From: Streptomyces rapamycinicus NRRL 5491
Lineage (GTDB): Bacteria > Actinomycetota > Actinomycetes > Streptomycetales > Streptomycetaceae
Reading direction: 5' to 3'
DNA: 64,000 nucleotides
NCBI RefSeq assembly: GCF_024298965.1
Contig: NZ_CP085193.1
Location: forward strand, 9,920,001-9,984,000
In this document: one piece after another, positions 8,905 through 21,800 of the stretch
How positions within the stretch are numbered: position 1 is the stretch's first letter
How the letters are laid out: the number at the start of each line of letters is the position of its first letter
The notes under the pieces: generated by a model
Told to the model about the DNA's origin: nothing
The model's input: the letters and a program-made list of their open reading frames with translations, nothing else
The model's database searches: none
Position numbers and translations under genes: made by a program

Positions 8905-11900
8905 ATGTCACGCGCGGAACTGGTACGGCCTATTTATGATCTGCTTCGCGCGAATGCTGAACGGCTCGGCGACAAAATAGCGTACGTGGACTCGCGGCTC
9001 GCACTGACGCATGCCGAACTGGCCACGCGGACCGGACGGATCGCCGGGCACCTGGTGGACATGGGTGTGGACCGGGGCGACCGGGTCGCGATCCTGCTGG
9101 GGAACCGCGTCGAGAACATCGAAAGCTATCTGGCGATCGCCCGGGCCAGCGCGGTTGCCGTACCGCTCAACCCGGACGCGACCGAGGCCGAGGTCGCCCA
9201 CTTCCTGTCGGACAGCGGCGCCGTAGCCGTCATCACCGACTCCGCTCATCTCGACGATGTGCGTCGCACGGCCCCCGCAGCGACCATCGTTCTGGTGGGC
9301 GAGGAACGAACTCCCCCAGGAGTACGGTCATTCGCCGAGCTGGCCACCACCGAGCCCCTCCGGCCGCCACGCGACGACCTGGGGCTCGATGAACCAGCCT
9401 GGATGCTCTACACCTCCGGCACCACGGGCACCCCGAAGGGCGTCCTGTCGACCCAGGGCAGCGGCCTCTGGTCCGCGGCGTATTGCGATATCCCCGCCTG
9501 GGAGCTGACCGAGAACGACGTTCTGCTCTGGCCCGCGCCGCTGTTCCACAGCCTCGCCCTCCACCTGTGTCTCTTGGCCACCACCGCCGTCGGCGCCACT
9601 GCGCGGATCATGAACGGCTTTGTGGCGAGCGAGGTGCTCGAAGAGCTCACGGAGCATCGGTGCACCGTGCTCGTCGGCGTGCCGACGATGTTCCGCTATC
9701 TCCTGGGAGCCGCCGACACGTTCGAACCACGGACGTCGTCGCTGAAAATGGGCCTGGTCGCCGGCTCCGTCGCGCCGGCTTCCCTCATCGAGGGCTTCGA
9801 GGACGTCTTCGGCGTACCGCTGCTCGACACCTACGGCTGCACCGAGACCAGCGGATCCCTCACCGTCAACTGGCTCAGCGGGCAACGGATCCCCGGTTCG
9901 TGCGGCCTCCCCGTCCCGGGGCTGTCCCTGCGCTTCGTCGATCCCATCAGCGGCGCCGACGTCGCGGACGGCGAAGAGGGCGAACTGTGGGCCAGCGGAC
10001 CGAGCATCATGATCGGCTACCACGAGCAGCCCGAAGCCACGGCAGAGGTGCTTTCGGACGGGTGGTACCGCACCGGTGACCTGGCCCGCCGCAGCGAGAC
10101 GGGACACGTCACCATCACCGGCCGGATCAAGGAACTCATCATCCGCGGTGGTGAGAACATCCACCCGCACGAGATCGAGGCAGTGGCGCTCGACGTGCCC
10201 GGGGTCAAGGATGCGGCAGCGGCAGGCAAGCAGCACCCCGTACTCGGCGAGATTCCCGTGCTGTACGTCGTGCCGGAAACGGGCGGTGTCGACACTGACA
10301 TGGTGCTCGCCGTGTGCCGCGAACGGTTGTCGTACTTCAAGGTGCCAGAGGAGATCTACCGGGTCGACGCCATCCCGCGGACCGCGTCCGGCAAGGTGAA
10401 GCGCTCCTCCCTCACGGAGAAACCGGCCGAATTGCTCGCCGGAGCGAGCGGCGGCGAAACCCTGCACCGGCTGGAGTGGATTCCCCTCGACCCGCCGAAA
10501 CAGGCCTCCCCGGACGGCCGCCATGTGGTCGTACGCGTCGACTCCCTGCCGTCCGACGCCGCCGACCTGGCCGGCGCGGTCCGCGATCTCGCGCAGTCCT
10601 GGCTCGCCGACAAGCGGCGTGCCGATTCGACACTCGTCTTCGTCACCCGCCGTGCCGTGCACACTGGTCCCTCCGACCTCCCGGTCCCCGAGCACGCAGC
10701 GGCGTGGGACGCGATCCGCCGGGAACAGACGGAGAACCCCGGCGTCTTCGTCGTCATCGACGTCGACTTCGACGATGCCGACCCCGACCCCGACGACACC
10801 CTCCTGCGGGCCCTCGCCGGGCTCGGAGAACCACAGCTCGCGCTGCGCGACGGTAATCCGCTCGTCCCGCGACTGGCCCACGCGAACACCGCGGACAGCG
10901 ACTCGCTCACGATCCCCGAGGACCGTGCGTGGCTGCTGGAGCACTCCCGCAGCGGAACCCTGCGAGACCTCGCCCTGGTACCCGCCGATACCGCTGAGCG
11001 GCCCTTGCGCCCCGGCGAGGTGCGGATAGCCGTGCGCGCCGCGGGTCTGAACTTCCGGGATGTTCTCATCGCTCTGGGCACGTACCCAGGTGAGGGACTG
11101 ATGGGAGGTGAGGCCGCGGGCGTGGTGCTCGAGGTCGGCCCGGAAGTACACGACCTGACCCCGGGAGACCGGGTCTTCGGGCTCGTGGGAAGTGCGTTCG
11201 GGGCGGTCGCGATCACCGATCGCCGTCTGCTCGGTGCGATACCCGATACGTGGTCCTTCGCGACGGCGGCGTCCATCCCCATCGTGTTCGCCACCGCCTA
11301 CTACGGGCTCGTGGACCTGGCCGGGCTGAGTGCGGGTGAGTCCGTGCTGATCCACGCCGCGGCGGGTGGCGTGGGCATGGCAGCGACCCAGATCGCCCGC
11401 CACCTCGGCGCGCGGATCCACGCGACCGCCAGCGCGGGCAAGCAGCACATCCTGCGTGAGGCGGGCCTGGAGGACACCCGGATCGCGGACTCCCGCACAC
11501 TCGCATTCCGGGAAGCGTTCCTGAACACCACCGACGGCCAGGGTGTCGACGTCGTCCTCAACTCTCTCAGCGGTGACTTCGTCGATGCTTCGCTCGACCT
11601 GCTGCCCCGCGGTGGCCGGTTCCTGGAAATGGGCAAGACCGACATCCGCGACGCGGACCGGATCACCGCGGACCGGCCTGGTACCACCTATCAAGCGTTC
11701 GACCTCCTGGACGCCGGCCCGGACCGGCTGCGGGAAATCATCGCCGAGCTGCTCGAACTGTTCGCACAGGGCGTGCTGCGGCCGCTGCCCGTACTGACCT
11801 GGGATATCCGCAAGGCCCGCGACGCGTTCAGCTGGATGAGCCGCGCCCGCCACACCGGCAAGATCACCTTCACCATTCCCCGGCGACTCGACCCCGACGG

Positions 11901-12822
11901 TACGGTCCTGATCGCCGACGGAGCAGGCGCCCTGACGGGAACCGTCGCCCGGCATCTGGTGGCCGAACAGGGCGTGCGTCATCTGCTGCTGCTGTCCCGC
12001 AGCACCCCGGACGAAGCACTGATCAACGAGCTGATCGAGTCGGGCGCCCGGGTCGACACGGCGGTCTGTGACGTGTCGGATCGTGCCGGGCTGGTGCGGA
12101 CACTGGCCGGGATAGCACCGGAACGCCCTCTCACCGCAGTGATCCACACCGGCGGTCCCGCCGTTGCCCACGAGAGCCACCAGCTGCACCGCCTCACGAA
12201 AGGCCTCGACCTCGCCGCCTTCGTCGTCTTCAGCCAAGACGCGCCCGCCTCCGTGGACGCCCTCGCCCGGCGCCGCCGCGCCGAAGGCCTGCCGATCACG
12301 GCGATCGCCTGGGGCATACCCGAAGCCGAAGCGGTCGTGGTCAGGGGACCCCTGCTGGGCCGCGCGATGGCTTCCGCCGACTCGGCGCACATCGTCACCC
12401 GTCTGAACACCGTCGGTCTGCGAGCACTGGCCGCGGCCGACACGCTTCCCCCGCTCCTCCAGAACTTGGTCGGTGCGCACACCGACACCACCGAACAGCA
12501 GGCATGGTCGCGGCAGTTCCTAGCCGCGGAGGCTGCCAGAGAACAGGCGTTGCGCGATCTCGTCCGCAGCAGCGTCACGGACATCCTGGGCCTCTCCGCG
12601 GCCGATCGGTACGCCCCTGACAAGACGTTCCGCGAGATGGGCATCGACTCGCTGACCTCGGTGGAACTGCGCAACAGCCTGGCCAAGGCAACGGGTCTGC
12701 GGCTGCCAGCCACGTTGGTGTTCGACTATCCGACCCCGGCCGTGCTCGTCGTCCGGTTGGGGGAGTTGTTCACGGGCGAGAGCCCCGCCCCGGAGCGCGC
12801 GGTGTCGGCGGTGGGGCAAGGC
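8905..12822 (+). other. Loading module: CoA ligase - ER - KR remnant - ACP
   Basis: The CoA-ligase (AMP-forming) domain spans about residues 1-510: YTSGTTGTPKG at 169-179, YRTGDL and GGENIHPHEIE, catalytic-type Lys497 in GKVKRSS. An ER follows (about 10930-11870; ALGTYPGE, NADPH loop HAAAGGVGMAATQ). The ACP carries Ser1249 in MGIDSL. Between ER and ACP lies a KR-like stretch (about 11884-12330) with a damaged loop (ADGAGALTG) and deletions that remove the Lys, Tyr and Asn region. A KR structural half also precedes the ER. In rapamycin and FK506-type systems such a module activates dihydroxycyclohexenecarboxylate, and the ER saturates the ring. There is no loading AT or KSQ. Confidence 0.92.
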
Positions 12823-15800
12823 GAGCCGTTGGCGATCGTGGGTATGGCGTGCCGTCTGCCGGGCGGTGTGTCGTCGCCGGAGGATCTGTGGCGCTTGGTC
12901 GAGTCGGGTACGGACGCGATTTCCGGTTTTCCCACCGACCGTGGCTGGGACGTCGACGGCCTGTTCGATCCGGACCCGGACGCGTCCGGGAAGTCGTACT
13001 GCGTGCAGGGTGGCTTCCTGGACACCGCGGCCGGCTTCGATGCCTCGTTCTTCGGGATCAGCCCGCGTGAGGCGTTGGCGATGGATCCGCAGCAGCGGCT
13101 GGTGCTGGAGGTGTCCTGGGAGGCGTTCGAGCGGGCCGGTATCGAGCCCGGCTCCGTGCGAGGCAGCGACACCGGTGTCTTCATGGGCGGTTTCCCCGGC
13201 GGCTACGGCGCCGGCGCCGACCTTGAGGGTTTCGGCGCGACCGCTGGTGCGGCGAGTGTCTTGTCCGGCCGGGTGTCGTATTTCTTCGGCCTCGAAGGCC
13301 CCGCCATCACGGTGGACACGGCCTGCTCGTCATCGCTGGTGGCGTTGCACCAGGCGGGGTATGCCCTGCGGCAGGGTGAGTGCTCGCTGGCCCTGGTCGG
13401 CGGTGTCACGGTGATGGCTACGCCGCAAAGTTTCGTGGAGTTCTCCCGCCAGCGCGGCCTGTCAGCCGATGGCCGGTGTAAAGCCTTCGCCGACGCCGCG
13501 GATGGCACGGGGTGGGCCGAGGGCGTCGGCGTGCTTCTGGTGGAGCGCTTGTCGGATGCTCAGGCCAAGGGCCACCAGGTGTTGGCGGTGGTGCGGGGCT
13601 CGGCTGTGAACCAGGACGGTGCGTCGAACGGTCTGTCCGCGCCGAACGGTCCTTCGCAGCAGCGGGTGATCCGGGCCGCTCTCAGCAACGCCGGTCTGGC
13701 GCCGCACGAGGTGGATGTGGTCGAGGCGCACGGCACGGGTACGACGCTGGGTGACCCGATCGAGGCCCAGGCGGTGATCGCCACTTACGGCCAGGACCGT
13801 GAGCAGCCTGTGTTGCTGGGGTCGTTGAAGTCGAACATTGGTCATGCGCAGGCCGCGGCGGGTGTGTCGGGTGTCATCAAGATGGTGATGGCGCTGCGGC
13901 ACGGTTTCGTGCCGCGCACACTGCATGTGGATGAGCCGTCGCGGCATGTGGACTGGTCGGCGGGCGCGGTTGAGCTGGTGGCGGAGAACCGGTCCTGGCC
14001 CGCCACCGGTCGGCCGCGCCGGGCGGGTGTGTCGGCCTTCGGGGTCAGCGGTACGAACGCCCACGTCATCCTGGAGGGTGCACCGGCACAGTCCGTGGAC
14101 GACGCGGCCGGCTCAACACCCGTAGTGGATTCGGAGCTGGTGCCGTTGGTGGTGTCGGCGAAGTCGTTGCCTGCTCTGGCCGAGGTCGAGGGCCGGTTGC
14201 GTGCGTATCTGGCGGCGTCGCCCGGGGCGGATGTGCGGGCTGTGGGGTCGACGCTGGCGGTGACGCGGTCGCTGTTCGAGCACCGTGCCGTGCTGCTGGG
14301 GGATGACAGCGTCACCGGCACCGGCACCGCTGTGTCTGATCCTCGGGTGGTGTTTGTTTTCCCGGGTCAGGGGTGGCAGTGGCTGGGGATGGGCAGTGCG
14401 CTGCGCACTTCGTCGATGGTGTTCGCCGAGCGGATGGCCGAGTGTGCGGCGGCGTTGAGTGAGTTCGTGGACTGGGATCTGTTCGCCGTGCTGGATGATC
14501 CGGCGGTGGTGGCCCGGGTTGATGTGGTTCAGCCTGCTTCGTGGGCGGTGATGGTTTCGCTGGCCGCGGTGTGGCAGGCGGCCGGTGTGCGGCCGGATGC
14601 GGTGGTCGGTCATTCGCAGGGTGAGATCGCCGCGGCGTGTGTGGCGGGTGCGGTGTCGTTGCGGGATGCGGCGCGGGTTGTGACGTTGCGCAGTCAGGTG
14701 ATCGCGCGGGGGCTGGCGGGCCGGGGTGCGATGGCATCGGTTGCGTTGCCCGCGCAGGATGTCGAGCTGGTCGACGGGGCGTGGGTCGCGGCTCGTAATG
14801 GTCCCGCGTCTACGGTGGTTGCGGGTGCGCCGGAGGCGGTGGACCGTGTGCTGGCGGTTCATGAGGCGCGGGGGGTGCGGGTGCGGCGGATCGCCGTTGA
14901 CTACGCCTCGCACACCCCGCACGTCGAGCTGATCCGTGACGAGCTGCTGGGTGTCATCGCCGGTGTTGATTCGCGGGCTCCGGTGGTGCCGTGGCTGTCG
15001 ACGGTGGATGGGACGTGGGTCGAAGGCCCCTTGGACGCGGAGTACTGGTACCGGAACTTGCGTGAGCCGGTGGGTTTCGAGCCCGCCGCCGGCCAGTTGC
15101 AGGCCCAGGGTGACACCGTGTTCGTGGAGGTCAGCGCCAGCCCGGTGTTGTTGCAGGCGATGGACGACGATGTCGTCACGGTTGCCACGCTGCGTCGTGA
15201 CGACGGGGACGCCACCCGGATGCTCACCGCCCTGGCGCAGGCATATGTCGAGGGCGTGACTGTCGACTGGCCTGCGGTGCTGGGTACCACCGCAGCCCGG
15301 GTGCTGGACCTTCCGACGTACGCGTTCCAGCACCAGCGGTACTGGCTCAAGGGCGTGGACCGGGCGGCTGCCGATGGTCATCCACTGCTGGGCACGGTAG
15401 TGGCGCTGCCCGGCTCCGATGGTGTGGTGCTGACCGGGCGGGTGTCGCTGGCCACGCATGCGTGGCTGGCCGATCACGCGGTGCGGGGCAGTGTGCTGCT
15501 GCCCGGGACCGCATTTGTTGAGCTGGTCGTCCGCGCCGCCGGCGAGGTGGGGTGTGACGTTGTCGATGAGCTGGTGATCGAAACCCCGCTCCTGCTGCCG
15601 CAGACTGGCGGTGTGCAAATGTCCGTATCGGTCGCCGAGGCCGACGAGTCCGGGCACCGCGCGGTGATGGTCTTCTCCCAGGCGGACAACACCGATACGT
15701 GGACCCGGCACGTCACGGCGACAGTCAGCACCTCTGACTCGACGGTCTCGCAGCCGGAGTTCGCTGCTTGGCCCCCCGCAGGGGCAGAGCCGCTTGACCT

Positions 15801-18800
15801 TAGTGATTTCTACGACCAGCTGACTGGGGCCGGTTACGAGTACGGTCCCGCGTTCCAGGGGCTGCGGACTGCGTGGCGCGACGGCAACACCGTCTTCGCC
15901 GAGGTTGCTCTGGCTGAGGAGCAGGCGCAGGAGGCGGCACGGTTCGCGGTGCATCCGGCGCTGTTGGACGCCGCCCTCCACGCCAGCAATTTGAGCACAC
16001 TCGACACCGCCGAGCAGGGTGTGCGGCTGCCGTTCTCCTGGAACCAGGTTTGGGTCCACGCCACAGGGCCGGTGATGCTGCGTGTCGCGATAACACGAAC
16101 AGCGGACGGCTGGAGTGTGCTGGTCGCTGACGACAGTGGCCGGCCAGTGGCTAGCGTCGGTTCGCTCGTGACACGGGTGGTGACGGCCGACGCGCTTGGT
16201 TCCGCTGCCGATGAGCTGCTCGCCCTGACGTGGATGGAGATCCCGGCTCCTCAGGGGACCGGTCTGACGGTCGGCCGGTTCGAGGATCTGGTGTCGGGTG
16301 GTGATGTGCCGGTGCCCGAGGTGGTGGTGTTCACCGCACTTCCCGGCAGCAGCGAGACTCCGCTGGACCCGCTGGACCCGCTGGCACAGACTCGCACGTT
16401 GACCGCCCAGGTTCTCCAGGCAGTTCAGGCATGGCTGGCCGGGGAAGGCTTCACGAACAGCACGCTGGTCGTGCGGACCGGTACCGGTTTGGCCGCCGCC
16501 GGGGTGTCGGGGTTGATGCGTTCGGTCCAGTCGGAGCATCCGGGCCGGTTCGTTCTGGTGGAATGCGACGACGACACCCTCACCCCGGACCAGTTGGCGG
16601 CGACTGTCGGATTGGACGAGCCGCGGCTGCGGGTCTGCGACGGCCGGTTCGAGGTACCGCGGCTGGCGCGGGCGAATACGCCGGAAAGCAGCCCGCTGAC
16701 GATCCCCGACAGTCGTGCCTGGCTGTTGGAACAACCCCGCAGCGGAACCTTGCGGGACCTCGCTCTGGTACCCACCGACACCGCCGAACGGCCCCTGCAA
16801 TCCGGTGAAGTACGAGTAGACGTACGCGCCGCAGGACTCAACTTCCGCGACGTCGTCGTGGCCCTCGGCATGGTTGACGACAAACGCCTGGCAGGCGGTG
16901 AGGCTGCGGGCGTGGTGCTCGAGGTCGGTCCGGAGGTCCAGGATCTGGCCCCGGGAGACCGAGTGTTCGGTCTTGTGGGCGGTGGGTTCGGGGCGGTCGC
17001 GATCGCTGATCGCCGAATGCTGGGTGTGATTCCTGACGGGTGGTCGTTCACTACGGCGGCGTCCGTCCCGGTTGTGTTCGCCACCGCGTACTACGGGCTG
17101 GTGGATCTGGCCGGGCTGAGTGCGGGTGAGTCCGTGCTGATCCACGCCGCCGCGGGTGGTGTCGGCATGGCAGCCACCCAGATCGCCCGCCACCTCGGCG
17201 CGCGGATCTACGCGACCGCCAGCACCGGGAAACAACACATCCTGCGCGAAGCCGGTCTCGAAGACACCCACATCGCCGACTCCCGCACACTGAGTTTCCA
17301 GGAAACCTTCCTCAACAACACACACGGCCAGGGCGTCGATGTCGTCCTGAACTCCCTCAGCGGTGACTTCGTCGACGCCTCCCTCGACCTGCTGCCCCGC
17401 GGCGGCCGGTTCATCGAGATGGGCAAGACCGACATCCGTGACCCGCACCAGGTCACCGCCGACCGGCCGGGCACCACCTACCAGGCCTTCGACCTGATGG
17501 ACGCCGGCCCGGACCGGCTACGGGAAATCATCACCGAACTCCTCACCCTGTTCACGCAAGGCGTCCTACTGCCCCTGCCGGTGCAGGCCTGGGACATCCG
17601 CCAGGCCCGCGATGCGTTCAGCTGGATGAGCCGCGCCCGCCACATCGGCAAGATCGTCCTCACCATCCCCCGCCGGCCGGACCCCGACGGCACCATCCTG
17701 ATCACCGGCGGCTCCGGCGTCCTGGCAGGCATCCTCGCCCGCCACCTGGCAGCCGAACACGGTGCACGTCACCTCCTGCTGCTGTCCCGCACCACCCCCG
17801 ACCAAGCACTGATCAAGGAGCTTGCCGAGCTGGGCGCCCACGTCGACACAGCCACCTGCGACGTGTCGGACCGTGCCGGGCTGGCGCGCGTACTGGCGGG
17901 CGTATCACCCGAACACCCCCTGACCGCCGTGATCCACACCGCCGGCGCACTCGACGACGGCGTCGTGGAATCCCTCACCACACAACAGCTCGACACGGTG
18001 CTACGGCCCAAGGCCGACGGCGCCTGGCACCTACACGAACTCACCCAGAACACCGACCTGGCGGCGTTCGTCATGTATTCCTCGGCTGCTGGTGTGCTCG
18101 GTAGTGCGGGGCAGGGTAATTATGCGGCGGCCAATGCGTTCGTGGATGCGCTGGCTGAGCAGCGTCGTGGTGAGGGGCTGCCCGCGCTGGCGGTGGCGTG
18201 GGGTCTGTGGGAGGACACCAGTGGTCTGACCGCGAAGATGACCGATACGGACCGTGACCGGATCCGGCGTGGTGGCCTGCGGGCGATCTCCGCGGGCCGG
18301 GGGATGGGCTTGCTCGATGCCGCGTCACGTCATGGTGAGCCGGTGCTGCTCGCTGCGTCGATGGAGCCTGTGCGTGATGTCGAGGTTCCGGCGCTGCTGC
18401 GTTTGTTGCATCGTCCGGTTGCCCGGCGGGCTGCTTCTACCGGTGATTCGTCGGTGCAGTGGCTGGCCCGGTTGGCGCCGGTGGAGCGGGAGAAGGCGCT
18501 GCTGAAGCTGGTGTGTGATGGCGCCGCGACGGTTCTGGGACATGCCGACGCCAGCACGATTCCGGCGACTGGTGCGTTCAGGGATCTGGGCGTGGATTCG
18601 CTGACGGCGGTGGAGCTGCGGAACGGTCTGGCGAAGGCGACAGGGTTGCGGTTGCCCGCCACGTTGGTGTTCGACTACCCGACCCCGGCCGCTTTGGCTG
18701 CGCGGTTGGAGGAGCTGTTCACCGGCGAGAACCCTGCACCGGTACGTACGTCGGTGTCGGTGGTGGCGCAGGACGAGCCGTTGGCGATTGTGGGTATGGC

Positions 18801-21800
18801 GTGCCGTTTGCCGGGTGGGGTGTCGTCGCCTGAGGATCTGTGGCGTCTTCTGGAGTCGGGTACGGACGCGGTCTCCGGATTCCCCACCGATCGTGGCTGG
18901 GATGTGGAGAATCTGTTCGGCCCCGCAGTCGGCAACTCCTATCGCTTGCAGGGTGGCTTCCTGGATGCCGCGGCTGGTTTCGATGCCTCGTTCTTCGGGA
19001 TCAGTCCGCGTGAGGCGTTGGCGATGGATCCGCAGCAGCGGTTGGTGCTGGAGGTGTCCTGGGAGGCGTTTGAGCGGGCCGGGATCAAGCCCGGTTCCGT
19101 ACGCGGAACTGATACCGGTGTTTTCATGGGTGCGTACCCCGGTGGCTACGGCATCGGTGCCGACCTCGGCGGCTTCGGGACAACTGCCGGTGCGGTGAGT
19201 GTCCTGTCGGGTCGGGTGTCGTATTTCTTCGGATTTGAGGGCCCGGCGTTCACGGTCGACACGGCGTGTTCGTCGTCGTTGGTGGCGTTGCATCAGGCGG
19301 GGTATGCCCTGCGGCAGGGTGAGTGTTCGCTGGCCCTGGTCGGTGGTGTCACTGTGATGGCCACGCCGCAGACTTTCGTGGAGTTCGCTCGTCAGGGTGG
19401 CCTGGCCGGTGACGGTCGCAGTAAGGCGTTCGCGGACAGTGCGGACGGCGCCGGCTTCTCCGAGGGCGTCGGTGTGCTGTTGGTGGAGCGGCTTTCCGAT
19501 GCCCGTCGTAACGGTCACCAGGTGCTTGCGGTGGTGCGGGGATCGGCGGTCAATCAGGACGGTGCGTCGAACGGTCTGACCGCGCCGAATGGTCCTTCGC
19601 AGCAGCGGGTGATCCGGGCCGCTCTCAGCAACGCGGGTCTGAGTACGGCTGAGGTGGATGTGGTCGAGGCGCACGGCACGGGTACGACGCTGGGTGACCC
19701 GATCGAGGCCCAGGCGTTGATGGCGACCTATGGCCAGGATCGTGAGCAGCCGTTGCTGCTGGGTTCGGTGAAGTCGAATCTGGGTCATACGCAGGCTGCT
19801 GCGGGTGTGTCGGGTGTCATCAAGATGGTGATGGCGCTGCAGCGCGGTTTCGTGCCGCGTACGTTGCATGTGGATGAGCCGTCACGGCATGTGGACTGGT
19901 CGGCGGGCGCGGTGCAGCTCGTGACGGAGAACCAGCCCTGGCCCGGCACCGACCGGCCTCGCCGGGCAGGTGTGTCGTCCTTCGGGATCAGTGGCACCAA
20001 CGCCCACGTCATCCTGGAAAGCGCACTCCCCACACAGCCTGCGGGCAACACAGTGGTCGAGTCGGCACCGGAGTGGGTGCCGTTGGTGATTTCGGCGAGG
20101 ACCCAGTCGGCACTGGCTGAATACGAGGGCCGGTTGCGTGCGTATCTGGCGGCGTCGCCCGGGGCGGATACGCGGGCTGTGGCATCGACGCTGGCGATGA
20201 CACGGTCGGTGTTCGAGTACCGGGCCGTACTCATTGGAGATGACACCGTCACCGGTACCGCGGCGACCGATCCGCGGGTGGTGTTCGTCTTCCCGGGTCA
20301 GGGGTCGCAGCGTGCTGGTATGGGTGAGGAACTGGCCGCCGCGTTCCCCGTCTTCGCGCGGATCCATCAGCAGGTGTGGGATCTGCTGGATGTGCCCGAT
20401 CTCGATGTGAATGAGACCGGGTATGCCCAGCCGGCCCTGTTCGCTTTGCAGGTGGCTCTGTTCGGGTTGCTGGAATCGTGGGGTGTACGGCCGGATGCGG
20501 TGGTCGGTCACTCTGTCGGTGAGCTCGCCGCCGGATACGTCTCCGGGTTGTGGTCGTTGGAGGATGCCTGCACTTTGGTGTCGGCGCGGGCTCGTCTGAT
20601 GCAGGCTCTGCCTGCGGGTGGGGTGATGGTCGCTGTCCCGGTCTCGGAGGATGAGGCTCGGGCCGTGCTGGGTGAGGGTGTGGAGATCGCCGCGGTCAAC
20701 GGGCCGTCGTCGGTGGTTCTCTCCGGTGATGAGGCCGCCGTGCTGCAGGCCGCGGAGGGGCTGGGGAAGTGGACGCGGCTGGCGACCAGTCACGCGTTCC
20801 ATTCCGCCCGTATGGAACCGATGCTGGAGGAGTTCCGGGCGGTCGCTGAAGGCCTGACCTACCGGACGCCGCAGGTCGCCATGGCCGCTGGTGATCAGGT
20901 GATGACCGCTGAGTACTGGGTGCGGCAGGTCCGGGACACGGTCCGGTTCGGCGAGCAGGTGGCCTCGTTCGAGGATGCGGTGTTCGTCGAGCTGGGTGCC
21001 GACCGGTCACTGGCCCGCCTGGTCGATGGCATCGCGATGCTGCACGGTGACCATGAGGCGCAGGCCGCTGTCGGTGCCCTGGCTCACCTGTACGTGAACG
21101 GCGTGAGTGTCGAGTGGTCCGCGGTGCTGGGTGATGTCCCGGTAACCCGGGTGCTGGATCTTCCGACGTACGCCTTCCAGCACCAGCGGTACTGGCTTGA
21201 GGGCACGGACCGGGCGACTGCGGGTGGTCATCCGTTGCTGGGTTCGGTGGTGCGGCTGGCCGAGGCCAGTGGGGTGTTGTTCACTGCCCGGGTTTCCCGG
21301 AGCGGTGATCTGTGGCTGCGGGACCAGACGGTTCTGCCCGCGACGGTGTTCGTGGAGATGGCGCTGGCAGCGGCGGACGAGGTCGGCTGCGGTCTGGTTG
21401 AGGATCTGAGTGTGGAAGCGTTGCTGCTGCTTCCCGATGATGGCGCCGTCGAGGTACAGACCTGGGTGGGCGAACCGGATGAGGGCGGTCGGCGCCGGCT
21501 CAGTGTCCACGCCCGTTACGGTGACGGCGAGCCCTGGACCTGCTTGGCCACCGCAACCCTGGCCACCACTACGGGTGTGGCCGCTGCCGCGGTCGGCTGG
21601 CAGGCCGGTGGGGTGTGGCCGCCGGCCGGTGCGGTCCCGGTCGGGACATCGGCACCCTCACTGCGGGCGGTGTGGCGCCTGGGCAGCGACATCTTCGCCG
21701 AGGTGGCCCTGGACGATGCCCATGATGCCACCAGGTTTGTGCTTCATCCCGGCCTGATGGCCGCCGCGCTCACCACCGTAGGCGAGGAGACTCCCGCCGT

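Noticed and set aside
9328..12480. Long minus-strand open frame opposite the loading module (about 1050 codons)
   Set aside because: Translation is low-complexity Arg/Gly/His/Gln-rich with no known domain. It is the antisense of well-defined CoL/ER/ACP domains, as expected for very high GC DNA.
14113..17448. Long minus-strand open frame opposite module 1 (about 1111 codons) and similar ones near 23572-26181, 49896-52373 and 60807-62672
   Set aside because: They are antisense shadows of KS/AT/DH/KR domains and recur wherever those domains recur. No ribosome sites or conserved motifs.
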